Assembly (NCBI RefSeq): GCF_932526225.1
Contig: NC_064043.1
Coordinates: forward strand, 6,377,501 to 6,441,500
Reading direction: 5' to 3'
Source of the DNA: Nematostella vectensis
Taxonomy: Eukaryota; Cnidaria; Anthozoa; Actiniaria; Edwardsiidae
DNA length: 64,000 bases
This document shows, piece after piece, positions 12,175-25,135 of the stretch (position 1 is the stretch's first letter; each line of letters starts with the position of its first letter). The position numbers and the translations under genes are program-made. The notes under the pieces were generated by a model. The model made no database searches. It worked only from the letters and a program-made list of their open reading frames with translations, and was not told the DNA's origin.

Positions 12175-12578
12175 GTCTAATGTTTAACGGAACTGTTTAT
12201 TATTTGACGGACAGGTTTTGCTAGGGACTGCAAGGGTGGACTCAAACGTAGGGAAGGTTACCCGCTGGCTTTTTACCTCCCCGCGCCCCCCCTCCTCCCC
12301 CACTCTCTTCCTTTTTATAGACTCAATGTACTGAGCAATCCTAATCTTCGACATGAACCCCTATGTAAAAAACCTGAAGAGTAATAATTTCTAAGCAGGT
12401 TTTACGTAAAACAAAACTCACCAGGTTGGCAAGTTTTTCAACAGGGCGGTGGAATTTCGGACAAGGCAGTCTTTTTTTTTATTATTTCTATTTACCACTG
12501 ACCACCAGATCAGAGTGGAAATGTACCAACCAGGGAGGTCTAAAACTAAGCAGGTGTCCTCGCCAAGTGGAGTTTTAC

Positions 12579-13122
12579 CACAGGCAGCCCAAGGCTACTG
12601 TCAGTGGTTTATAAAGGAATGTATGGGGGGAATGTGTATGTTAGCGAAAAACTTTATCGTGAAAAATTCCTTACTCTATTTTATTGATATACAGTAAGAA
12701 AAACAATTCGTAGCGGGCTTTTATAAAGGAATGTATGGGGGAATGTGTATGTTAGCGAAAAACTTACTTTATCGTGAAAAATTCCTTACTCTATTTTATT
12801 TATATACAATAAGAAAAACAATTCGTAGCGGGCTTTTATAAAGGAATGTATGGGGGAATGTGTATGTTAGCGAAAAACATACTTTATCATGAAAAATTCC
12901 TCACTCTATTTTATTTATATACAGTAAGAAAAACAATTCGTAGCGGGCTTCAAACTCGCTCTACTGACATTCTATAAAAATTGAAAGAAAGAAAGACTCA
13001 AACACAATATTACATGGTCTAAAGTTTTATTTTTCACGATAAAGTATTTTTTCGCTAACATATAAACTCCCCCATACATTCCTTTATAAACCACTGACAG
13101 TAGCCTTGGGCTGCCTGTGGTT
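12579..13122. repeat. Inverted pair of an interspersed repeat with internal 115-bp tandem array
   Basis: The left arm (12579-12670, +) starts CCACAGGCAGCCCAAGGCTA and runs through GGTTTATAAAGGAATGTATG to a segment with TTAGCGAAAAA. The right arm (about 13019-13122) is the same sequence inverted. Between them a 115-bp unit is repeated almost three times; its boundary motif AAGAAAAACAATTCGTAGCG is at about 12696, 12811 and 12926. Further copies of the family lie at 40387-40475 and 51398-51588. The family is dispersed, with no recognised protein. Confidence 0.85.
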
Positions 13123-13214
13123 TTAGCAGGAAGGGAGGTGTTTATAAAACATCTGCTAAGGTACCAGCTAATGTTGTGTAAACAAACAAGATCATGTATA
13201 TCATTGCAATTCAA

Positions 13215-14690
13215 TTCAATATCAAGATGTTAGCTTTACTTGCTTTAATTGTTTACCTTCCATAAAATATTTTGCATCCGCCAATCATATCAAACATATT
13301 CCCCAAGGATAGTGTCCTTCGTTTGCATTGCCTTATATGGTCATTGATGCCCATATTTAGAAGAGCTAAAGTTTTCCCGCTCCCTGATCTCCAGAAAATA
13401 TGGTGAAAAATGCTGATTCCCGTCAATTTGAGACTCGTGGCAAGAATTTGTCCAAAAAAACCTGACAGCTTGGTTAAATTTTCATCTCACTAATCTTGAA
13501 AAGCCCTTAGACCCAGGCCTCCCAGAGATTGACCGAGCGGGTTTGAAGGTCACCCAAATATTAATATGGGTAGTGGTTCAGGACTGACCATGAATTTCAT
13601 ATAATATTTTCTCAGTCCACCATAAACTGGTAGTCGACAAATTTGTGTAGTCGACCCAAATGTGTGTTTGGGTAACTTGATTGATTCTATAACTTTTTAA
13701 ATAACTTTTTTTATTTTTTAGGTAATATATCGCTCTTTTTTTTATTCCTACGATAACCTACATTATTTTCACCGCATATCAAGAAAATTCAGCCAAAATT
13801 GTCGTTTTTGCCAAACGCGGTCATGATATAAGGAAAGTAATATATTCCTTAGTTGGAAAAGCTGCATGATTTTTGTCATTTTTAAGGTTGTCGTATCGCA
13901 GGGGCTTCGTAAACTTTATGACCAGTGCGGAACATTACCATTTTGGGTTATATTTGATAAACAATCTGATTAACCAATCAGAGATGAGTATTACTATGCC
14001 CAGTCTCACGCGGACACGCCTCAACTCTGAGTGGGAAAACAAAATGGCGGTTCCGTTGAATCGGGAAAATCATGTTGAACGCCGCTTTTTAACTCTCTGC
14101 TAGCAGTGATTTCTTCTTATCTGTTTAAGCAGGGATTTCACCGACTCAGTGCGTCATATATACCCTATTTGTGTTGTTTCTCATCGGCAACAGACCTCAT
14201 TTGCAGGGTTATTTTTACGACTTCACCGAATCGTACTGTAACGAACGCGGAAGGGTAAGCCACTGCTAGCAGGCTATAACATTGATCACCAATTATCTAG
14301 TTGTACGTTTCATCAAGTCATACAAATGCACAAAATTTCCCTGGATTTATCTTGCTTTCGCACTCGGAATGAAGACACTCCAAGAAAAATTTTAGCTGGG
14401 ATATTGAAACTAAAATGAATCTTATACAGAATAACAGCGAGTCTCATAAAAAAAAAATGAAGCTAAATCGTATACAGATTGGCCGCGAGTCAATGTTTAT
14501 TGTATGCAATTTAAAGACACTACATGAAAGTACTGTTTAAATATTTATATTTGATCCTGGAATAAATAGATTTGCTATGATCAGTAAATCTCAGGGATGG
14601 CAGTCATTATTCATTGCTGCATTAGTTTGCTATTACTCGTTGTAAAAAACGTCCTTACCACAAATGCTCACATTATGGCTTTTTTTATAA
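13215..14690. other. Intergenic stretch between genes A and B, nothing recognised
   Basis: No family motif, splice-framed coding segment or structured repeat was found. Open frames on both strands are short and of random composition. Confidence 0.4.
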
Positions 14691-16300
14691 ATGGATTCTA
14701 GAGGGGGCACTTGTTTGAGGGGCTATGTAATGTGCTTATTCAATGAGGGGTGTATGTATACCTCAGTGTCAGAACCATCCCCAACGGACTCCATTGTATC
14801 CAGCTAAAAAAAGGAAGTTTTGTGACACAAATCGTGTTTAATACACAGGTTCTAACACCAAGTTAGAGCCATTGAGGGTGTATTTCATTGTGTGTGCAGA
14901 CAAATGGAAAAAGGCATAAAGTGTAAACTAGGGTGAGGAAAAGGCATGGTAAGGGCAAAGGGGTGGTGACTAAGGGTATGTCTAATTGGGGGTGCTGACA
15001 CAGGTTGTGAAGATGAAGTAAACTTGTACCATGTTTGATTACTAGACCTTGGAGATAATAGGAGAATGGGAGTATAGTCATACCCTGGGTACCAGAGGCT
15101 CCAAGCTTCCCTAGAGCAGATATCATATGGAAAATATCTATTCATATTTGGTGATACTTCAGGCTTTTTTTCTCGCCAGTCTCTATTATATGCGCAAAGA
15201 GTCTTTTTTTTTATTATAAAAAGGGAATTAAATTAATTTGATTTGATAGGCAAGTCTGAGTGTTGAAGCTCCCCTTTAAAACTATAGTGATATTAAGAAT
15301 TTATATGTTTGGGTATATAGGTTTGAGTAATTGTTTGGGAGGTAAGTTTCTATACTTGGTACTTGGTATATTTTATGTATAGAACTCAGGTTTGGGTATT
15401 TTTTTTTTGGGGGGGGGGGCTAATGCTTATTTTAGCATATTATGCCCTTCTTTTTACCCCCTTGTACCAGGTTTGATTACTAGGCCTTGGAGATTCTAGG
15501 AGTATGATTGTGCAGTCATAGATATCATACTGTATGGAAAATAAATATTTATATTTGGTGATATTTCAGGGACATTTTTTATCTCAGTGCCTATTGCACA
15601 GAGTTTGTTTGTTGTCTTTTTTATAAAAATGGAATAAAATCGATTTTATTTAATAAGCAAATCTGAGAGTTGAAGCTCCCTTATAGCAAGATTTTGTATG
15701 CTTGGGCTATAGAATTTAGGTTTAGTTATTTATTTTGGGGGTAAGTTTCTATGCTTGGTATATTTTATGTATAGAACTCAGGTTTGGGTATTTTTGAGGA
15801 TGAGTAGGGGGGGCTAATTCATCAAAAAGTTCTTATCGCAAATGCTTATTTTAACATATTATGCCCCTCTAGCATTAGATTTTAGAGGGGGCACTGGTTT
15901 GAGTGGCTATGTAATGCGCTTACTCAATGAGGGCTATTTTATGGTGTGTGCAGACAAATAGGAAAAGGCATAGAGTGTAAAATTAAAGGTTGAGAAATGC
16001 ATGGTAAGGGAAGTGAGGTTGTGATGACTGAGGGCATGTCACATGTGGTGTGCTCACACAAGGTGCGAAGACAAGGAAGTAAAATTGTACCGGGTTTGAT
16101 GACTAGGGCCTTGGAGGTGAGGAGGATAGAGGGTTTTTTTTATATAAAAGGGAATAAAAGTAAATTAAATTTGATAAGCAAATTTTCCTTCTAAAACTTT
16201 TTTACGGGACTGGCAAGTTTCAAGCTTTTGTATGATTTACGAATAGAACTCAGATTTGGGTTACTTTTTTGGGGGGAAGGGGGGGCCTATCTATTCTTGG
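14690..16300. repeat. Three diverged tandem copies of a 0.5-0.6 kb noncoding unit
   Basis: Phrases such as GAGGGGGCACTTGTTTGAGG (14699) and GAGGGGGCACTGGTTTGAGT (15887), GTGTGTGCAGACAAAT (14889 and 15943), TTTGATTACTAGRCCTTGGAG (about 15035 and 15473, with a variant near 16096) and GTATAGAACTCAGGTTTGGG (15376 and 15770) return in the same order. Divergence is 10-25 percent by eye. Short G runs near 15409 and 16270 mark unit ends. No protein is encoded. Confidence 0.65.
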
Positions 16301-17670
16301 TGGAGTTTTGGGTATAGTGTTCAGATGCAGGTATATTCTTAGGGGTGGAGCGGTTCCATTCTTTTGGGGGCATAAAATGTTTGTATCTGTCGGAACCAAC
16401 AGTCATGTTTACAGCCAGAGTGCCCCCCCCCCCCCCCCCATGTTGTTGTGGTGGTCGCAGGGCAAGGCATTTAGCTAAAGAATGATAAGAAGCGAACCCC
16501 CGAGAGACAAGGGTAGGGTAAAATGCTTTTCGGCTAAATGTTGACACGAATTTTCATACCTATTCTTCGGCGATTTTTCCCTGTTGTATAGACGTTGGGC
16601 CTTGACTCGCACTTTCGTCCTCACAATTCAACCTCCGCTCTCCTCAACTTTCACCATATCCTGTGGGCACTCGTTTCGGCTTGTGGTGAAAATTGTTTTA
16701 GTATGCCATGATCCTCATTTATCCTAGTTTAGTCCTGTCAAGGTTCTAAGCCGTAGAATTTGGTCCATCACACTCATATTTCTCTTTTTCTAAACGTAAA
16801 CATTACGAAAAGAGTTCGATTTTACGGCAGTCTCCAATAAAAGCGCTCAATTTGAAAAGGTTTCCCAAACGATATTTTACTTTCGAGCACAGGAACTCAT
16901 CAATCAAATATCAAACTTGGTATAGAGCAGGATATTTTGCTGTTTTGGTCGATTTTTGCGATGCGACGTCTCGCTAACAAAACAAATTCAAGTTTCAAAC
17001 TCCGCGCGGCCATTTTGAATATTTGCATAATAAGTAGGTAAATCGATATAACCAAAAATAGTAATGTACGGCACTGATGACTTGTAATCAGAAAAGAAAA
17101 ACAGTGACTGTGACCATCTTTACTCTATAGAGAAAGTATTTAAAAATAAACTAAGATTCCTCGGTCCAGACCCCCAAAACGACTACCTTTTCTTCATACC
17201 ATTCGCACCAGTCTTACTTGGTCCTTAAAAAAAGGGCGTGGTTTAGCCCGCTGGGGGATTTTAAGTACAAAGAACTGTTCGTGTGCAAAAATTAACGCAT
17301 AGTCGTTATTATAACGCTTTTTAATGATTATGTACATGTTAAATTTTATAAATCATAACAACTAACTTAATTTTCTTGAATAATAGATATCAACTTCTTA
17401 AAAGAAAAGTAAAATTGGTGTAAAAAAAACATACGATTCACTATTCACTGAACTTCATTTAGTATAATACCTGAGACACATATATTCGATATCTTTTTGT
17501 GGAGTAAAATCATAAAACGCAAAAAGCGCAGACGTACAATAAAGGTTATACGAACCTCGGCCAATGAGCATGCGAGAATCTGTTTTGATTGACACAACTA
17601 TGAAAACTAGGTTCCCATCGTGTTTTGATCGCTCTCTAAAGCTTTTATTTTCCACGCTAGCGGGCCGGCT
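16300..17670. other. Intergenic stretch with C run, nothing else recognised
   Basis: A C run of about 15 lies at 16424-16438. The rest is A+T-rich, with short open frames that do not match a family. Confidence 0.4.
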
Positions 17671-17671
17671 A

Positions 17672-18225
17672 AATTCACCCTTTTCGGCGCTGGTAAGTCA
17701 CGTGCGTTTTACGAGGTCAAAGTCCAACAAATCGTAAACAACCCGCGAAAGTTCGGAAGAAGCGTATGCTTTGTACGAACAAAATGGTGAAAACAAAGCA
17801 TTGTCTCATGGCACTTGTAGAAATGATTCAAGATTCCCGCAGTTGTGAAGGACAAATGGCAATAGGGACCCTGTACTATTCTTCCATTTCTCCATGAGAG
17901 AAAAGAAAAACAGAAAGGTGGAAAGTAGGAATAAAGCGGTGCAAACACGGAGATTCATTCAAGTGTGGCAACTTGTATTTTGTCAGCGGAAATGGCACCT
18001 CAGAAGATGATCCTGATCCTATACCAACAGATATCAGTCAAGGAAGGGTAAGTTATTTATTTTTGGTTCAATTAGTTCCCGACGGCTAACACTAGTGTTA
18101 TTTTCATAGGTTGAACAGGCTTCCGTTTCGTGAAGGCGAACGCTCAAAAACGCCTTTCGCTTGAAACTTTGTGGACTTTGACCCCGTAAAACGCACGTGA
18201 CTTATCAGCGCCAAAAGGGTGAATT
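17672..18225 (+). mobile_element. ~555-bp element with ~55-bp terminal inverted repeats and THAP-domain remnants
   Basis: The left end (AATTCACCCTTTTCGGCGCT followed by GTCACGTGCGTTTTACG) is repeated inverted at the right end up to 18225, with few differences over about 55 bases. Inside, the + strand reads MVKTKHC at 17784. After a one-base frame change it reads SHGTCRNDSRFPQ, the start of a C2CH THAP zinc finger. Further on (17930-18045) it reads KRCKHGDSFKCGNLYFVSGN and then an acidic-proline segment EDDPDPIPTD, typical of the C-terminal end of the domain in THAP transposases. The middle of the domain and the catalytic part are gone. It is probably a deletion derivative of a THAP-bearing DNA transposon. 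Confidence 0.65.
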
Positions 18226-18300
18226 CATTTTAATCAGATAGCACGTTTCTCTCGCATCCTTATTGGCTTCACAAAACTGTCAAAGGTATTCTGATTTTGG

Positions 18301-21300
18301 CTATACGTTTGTTGAGGGTAGATCTTCAAGCACTTTCAGGTCTTCCTCCGCAATTTCTAGCTCCTTACCTGAAATAAGTACAAACAACACTTGATTTGCG
18401 TAGTTTAACTATGAAATTTTTATCAGAAAATGCACAAGAAGCTGCTCCACATAGCAAAGATTGATTAGTGTCTATTGAAGAAGAGTCACTGCGACGAAGG
18501 ATGGTCAAACAGATCAATTAATGGATACTTGACTGTTTGGGCGGCAAACTCGCGCGCAAACGAACAAAACTAGAATTTTTAGAAAGGGTGAATTTTTATT
18601 GATCTTTTAGTGCAAGTACCCTATTGTTTGAAAAAATCATTTGGCTTGAAAAGGGTTGTTAAATTGAACCCACGCGAGCACCCCTAGAACCGCCACTGGA
18701 CAGATATTCAATTTCATACAAGAGAAAAGGAAAACTCGGTCTAACTTGGCATGCAACTCGGAGACAGACTGCTGTCTGCAAGTCGTAAGATGAATACAGG
18801 CCTTACCGGATCCATGAACAGTGGTCATGTTCAAGCGAACTGTTTTTATTTTTATATCTTCTTTCCTGTGCTTTGCTTCCGTAGATAATTGTTCTGTAAA
18901 TAAATATAAAGAAGTAATTCGTGACATAACCCGTTGTCTCCCATTTTCTTCTTTCTACGCTTATACCTGCCTCCTCCCTGAATTGTTTAAAAACTAAAAT
19001 CACGATTTTTTTTGGTAGTTTTTTTTGTAGACTGTTTTGTCTAGGTGGGGGGTGGGGGAGGGAGGGATGCAGGCCGCAGTCATTCCATCTTCCTTCAATT
19101 TAAAGTTCCGATTATTTCTAAAAATCAATAGCCAATATCCAATCATAGTTGCGTTGTTTGCTTGTTTGCACAGTACTTCTCTTAGAATACACTATATCGA
19201 GGCGCTGGGGGGGGGGAGGGTCCGATGTCCGGACCCCACCCTGCTCATGTGACGAAATGTGCCTCGACTCCGGTCGACACCTTCGTTTATAGTTGAGCAG
19301 GCGGCCAATTATATGTACATTTGAATATAAAAAAGTTTCGAGGTGGATCTAGTGACCTATTTACCAGGTTCGACCTTTAATTGATCCGTGGTCAGTGCAT
19401 GACTACCCTTGGACACCACCCTTTCTTTAGGCATGCGCCTGTAGTGCATCAATATTTCGCCAAGAACGTTTGTTGACTTGTGGTATTTGAATGAGGACCA
19501 TTTACCTTTGACCAAATAGCAAGCCGAGATGGTTTTGTAAGGAGACCATACTTCTATCGCTACAGAAATGCATGCCACGTTGAACAGTATAAACAGGCTG
19601 TTACGTTACCTTGACCAAACAGCAAGCCGAGATGGTTGTAAAGAGACCATTATTCTATCGCTACAGACATGCATTCCACGATGAACATAAGGTATAGACT
19701 GGTTTACGTTACCTTGACTAGGTGGCAAGGGAAGATGAACGTAAAAGATGGATTCTACTATCGCCACAGCCACGTGCAACGCAGGGACCAGGAACATGAC
19801 CAGTCTAAGATATTGATCCACAGACCTAGAAATACCCAAACATCGTAATAAACGATAAAATGTTCGAGGATTACATTTTATTACACTTTTAATTTTAGCG
19901 TCGTCAAAATTTCGCGATACTATGTACATTAGAGGGTGGACTTAATAGAAAAGGGGTTTCCATGAAATTTAATCAATAGTTAATATTTCAAAAAGGCTCA
20001 CTTTATTACTCACTTTATTTTCGCGCATCCCAATTTTCGCGAGACTTTATTTCCGAGATGTTTTTAAATCGCGAAATTCGCGAAATTAAAGTGACGCGAA
20101 AATAAAGGGTAATAATGTACTTGGTATTGATAATTTATGATGGTAGTATTGAAGATGATGAGAAAGAAGGACAATAGACCGTTTTCACGATGTTGCGCGA
20201 TGTTGTGATGTTGATGGTGGTGATAATGACTGTGACGACGATGGTAATCATTGCGGTGGTTGTTGTATTTGACCTAACAAGTAGGTAAGTCTTACCCAGA
20301 CTGACTTCCTGGATGAAGCTGCATAATAATAAATACCACGAAGCCATTGGTCAAAAATTCCACAGTGGTAGTAAAATCATCTACACCCACCGGACGTTCC
20401 TATATACATTAGACCAAGAAAGGGACGGATTGAATATCATGATGATCATTGTATCACCGGTTATCATAGGAAATATCATTATCATTATATCGTCGACATC
20501 ATCATCTTTAGCAACAGCAACACCATTATCGTCGTCTGCTTCTTTGTCATCGTCATCATTATCACCATTATAATCGTCGTCATTTAAACATTCCCATCAT
20601 CACCACCATCGCCATCACTATCACCACCACCAACACAATCACCACCACCACCATCACCACCACCACCACCGCCATCATCACCACCATCATCACCATAACC
20701 ATCACAATCACAACCATAATGTGCAGCACCACCATCATCATCACCATAACCATCACCATTACAATCACAACCATAATGTGTAGCACCACCATCATCATCA
20801 CCACCATCTATCACCATCACAACCATCATGTGCAGCACCACAACCATCGTCATCATACCTCAGTAGCACGTGATTGTATGACCACCATCATATGTGACGT
20901 CACCACGGCCAGGCAGCTGCTGAAGCCCATCATGAGGGCCGGAACGTACAGGACGTACTTGCTGGACTCGGTCTGCGCGTAAAACCAGACACTTGCCAGG
21001 AACGTCACCAACGACGAGATGCAAAACAAAACCTGCCATGGCGACGACGGACCAGAATTGAAAAGAATCTACTACTAACTAATATCCATTAAAGTAAACC
21101 TGTAAACGACATTCACTTTAAAGGAACTACTATAACGACGGAAGATAACCAGAAAAGAGGATTTTTATTTTCAATTCTACCGCAAACCGCGTAAATGAAG
21201 AGATTCATCTAACTGTCATTTGAAGCAGACAAGCTTTACAAAGAAAGGAAATGTCCAACATAGCTGGATTTGTCAGGGAAGTAGACATGTTAGGGGGAGG

Positions 21301-24300
21301 GAGCATGGTAGGGGAGGGGGCATGGTAGGGGGAGGGGGCTAGGTAGGGGGAGGGGGCATGGTAGGTGAGGGGCATGGTAGGGGGAGGGGGCTAGGTAGGG
21401 GGTGGGGGCTAGGTAGGGAGAGGGGCACTAGGTAGGGGGAGGGGGCATGATAGGAAAGGGGCACTAGGTAGGGGGAGGGGCACTAGGTAGGAGGAGGTAG
21501 TAATGGAAGGGGGAGGGGCACTAGGTAGGAGGAGGTGGTAATGGAAGGGGGAGGGGGACTAGGTAGGAGGAGGGGGTTATGGTAGGGGGAGGGGCACTAG
21601 GTAGGAGGAGGGGGTATGGTAGGGAAAGGGGCACTCGGTAGGAGGAGGGGGAATGGTAGGGGGAGGGACACTAGGTGGGAGGAGGGGGTATGCTAGGGGG
21701 AGGGGCACTAGGTAGGAGTAGGGGGTAATGGTAGGGGGAGGGACACTAGGTAGGAGGAGGGGGTAATGGTAGGGGGAGGGGCACTAGGTAGGAGGAGGGG
21801 GTAATGGTAGGGGGAGGGACACTAGGTAGGAGGAGGTGGTAACGGTAGGGGGAGGGGCACTAGGTAGGAGGAGGGGGTATGGTGGGGGAAGGGGCACTCG
21901 GTAGGAGGAGGGGGAATGGTAGGGAGAGGGACACTAGGTGGGAGGAGGGGGTATGCTAGGGGGAGGGGCACTAGGTAGAGGGAGGGGGTAATGGTAGGAG
22001 GAGGGGCACTAGGTAGAGGGAGGGGGTAATGGTAGGAGGAGGGGCACTAGGTAGGAGGAGGGGATATGGTAGGGGAAGGGGCACTCGGTAGGAGGAAGGG
22101 GTAATGGTAGGGGGAGGGACATGGTAGGGGGAGGGGGCTAGGTAGGGGGAGGGGGCAAGGTAGGGGGAGGGAAACTAGGTAGGAGGAGGGGGTTATGGTA
22201 GGGGGAGGGGGCTAGGTAGGGGGAGGGGGCAAGGTAGGAGGAGGGAAACTAGGTAGGAGAGTGGGTGCAAGGTAGGGGGGAGGGGTACTAGGTAGGGGGA
22301 GGGCCATGGTAGGGGGAGGGGCACTAGGTAGGGGGAGGGGGCATGGTAGGGGGAGGGGCACTAGGTAGGAGGAGGGGGTTATGGTAGGGGGAGGGGCACT
22401 AGGTAGGAGGAGGGGGTTATGGTAGGGGGAGGGGCACTAGGTAGGAGGAGGGGGTATGGTAGGGAAAGGGGCACTCGGTAGGAGGAGGGGGAATGGTAGG
22501 GGGAGGGACACTAGGTGGGAGGAGGGGGTATGCTAGGGGGAGGGGCACTAGGTAGGAGGAGGGGATATGGTAGGGGGAGGGACACTAGGTAGAGGGAGGG
22601 GGTAATGGTAGGAGGAGGGGCACTAGGTAGGAGGAGGGGATATGGTAGGGGAAGGGGCACTCGGTAGGAGGAGGGGGTAATGGTAGGGGGAGGGGCATGG
22701 TAGGGGGAGGGGGCTAGGTAGGGGGAGGGGGCAAGGTAGGGGGAGGGAAACTAGGTAGGAGGAGGGGGTTATGGTAGGGGGAGGGGCACTAGGTAGGAGG
22801 AGAGGTTATGGTAGGGGAGGGGCACTAGGTAGGAGGAGGGGGTAATGGTAGGGGGAGGGGCACTAGGTAGGAGGAGGGGGTTATGGTAGGGGAGGGGCAC
22901 TAGGTAGGAGGAGGGGTTATGGTAGGGGGAGGGGCACTAGGTAGGGGGAGGGGCATGGTAGGAAAGGGGCACTAGGTAGGGGGAGGGGCATGGTAGGGGG
23001 AGGGAAACTAGGTAGGAGAGTGGGTGCAAGGTAGGGGGAGGGGGACTAGGTAGGGGGAGGGGCACTAGGTAGGAGGAGGAGGTAATGGTAGGGGGAGGGG
23101 CACTAGGTAGGGGGAGGGGGCATGGTAGGGGGAGGGGTATGGTAGGGGGAGGGGCACTAGGTAGGGGGAGGGACATACCATATTTGGGCCGCTTCAATCA
23201 TTTTTTTTTTATAGCTCTAAAGGGGAAAGTCAAGAATTTCCACGTAAACTTGCAGGAATTCGTGTTTACTACGATTTTGCTGGCAGCCATCTTGGAAATG
23301 GAGCCTAGTCCCTAACGTTTTTGAATATCACAGGTCTCACGCCCCAGGCTCTTTTTAGACCATTCAGAAAAAACGACAGCCATTGATTGATATGGGAAGG
23401 GGGCAAGGTAGGGGCGGCAGGGTAGCTATGGCTCTTTACCTTGAATCCTGTGACGTCGACGAGCTTTTTCCCTGCCAACGTACCAAGTCCCCATCCAACA
23501 AATACCACAGCAGGGACGTACGCTGCTGAATACTAATAACATTCAAAGGCGCAGGATTGGTGGGTAAACGCACCATAACGAGGCCTTGTAAATGGCGTGG
23601 AAGTGGCCGTGGGCTGGCGCACTTAGACCCTTTTTGCTTGAGATGATTTTTTTAACCATTTGATGGATACTGATGAAAAGAAAATTGAAATCTCGAAATC
23701 ATACTTTATGTCTTACCTTATCAAATGCTAAAGATTCCACCAAATAGACGGGAAGGAAGAAGAGGAAAATGTTGAATGTGTTGGCGCTCAGAACATAAGT
23801 AAACATCGACTAGAAAATACAAAATAACTAAATTAGAGAGAAGTATCTAAAGTTAGGTTGTGCTATATTAAAATCATGCCAAAAACAGTGTCAGGGATGC
23901 AGAAAGGTTGATGCGCAAAAATAGAAGACCCCGCCCCCCAAAAAAAAAAAAAAAAGAAAGAAAGAAAGGAAGGCGCAAGGAAAGACCCCGGTAGGAAAAG
24001 CACCGGAATATGATGCCTACCTGCAAATACTGTAAGTTTTGGAGTCGATATCTCCACGGCCTTGTACCAGGGGTATCACAGAAATTAGTCGGCTGAGGAG
24101 GCGCCGAGGAGACAGAAGGGGGCGTCGATGGTCGAGGCGGCGCCGAGGATGATGACGGTGAAACAGTAGGAGGGTGTTTAGATGACGGAGGAGACTCATC
24201 AGGGGGTGGCAGTGAGACTTCCTCAGGGGGTGGGGGGAGCGGGAGGTCGTCTTTAGAAGGAGAGTGAGGTATATCTATTCCTGTCGGTGGTGGTGGTGGG

Positions 24301-25102
24301 GGTAGGGGGAGGGGCTCAGAGGAGGCTATGGGTGTAGGAAGGGGTGGAGGTGGTGTTAAGGGGGGCTTGGAACTGAATTCGACGAGCTCGATCTGATTTT
24401 CTTTGACATCTGCGACAAAGGAACATCTGATTAAAGTTTAGTATTAAGAAAGAGAAAAACTAGCTAGACAAGATAGCGATTCTTTTAGAAAAAAAACGTT
24501 ATTGAAGGCGTTTGAACGGCGTTGGGTTCTAAGATATGACAAATACTTTATTAAAAAAATAAACGATTCTACTGCGTTCAGTACACGTCGTCACATCACC
24601 GCCACATCGTCGAATGAATAATCTTCCTGATCTTTAAACAATTCAGAACGGCGACGTCGTGGTCAAACGAAAATGGTTTTTTTATAATTGTATAAGAGTA
24701 GAGTTTTTACATACCTTTTTCAGACCTTTTACTTCTAGGTCTAGTTCTACTGCTTCCGGATGCTATTTGGTAAAGAAAAGTGGCGAAAAATCCAACGGCC
24801 AATATGAATATTGTTTGATGCTGTAAGAAGAACAAATAACGTTAATAACTCTTAGCAACACTTCCGAATCACTGACGGCCATCACGACAATGGCGATGAT
24901 AACGTCACAAATGACGTCACAAATTTAATTTAAAATTGGCCAGAGAGAGGTGGGACGAGAATGGTGTAATTGTGATATATCATGTTATATATGATGTTAT
25001 ATGTTATGAAGGTGACCTTTAAAGGGATGTTACCGATGATGACCATGATGATGGTGATGATAATGATGGTGATGGTGATGGTGATGGTGGTGGCGGTGGT
25101 GG

Positions 25103-25135
<33 letters not shown>

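Noticed and set aside
22937..23315. Open frames in the G-rich region, Pro/Leu on one strand and Gly/Arg on the other
   Set aside because: Purely minisatellite sequence.
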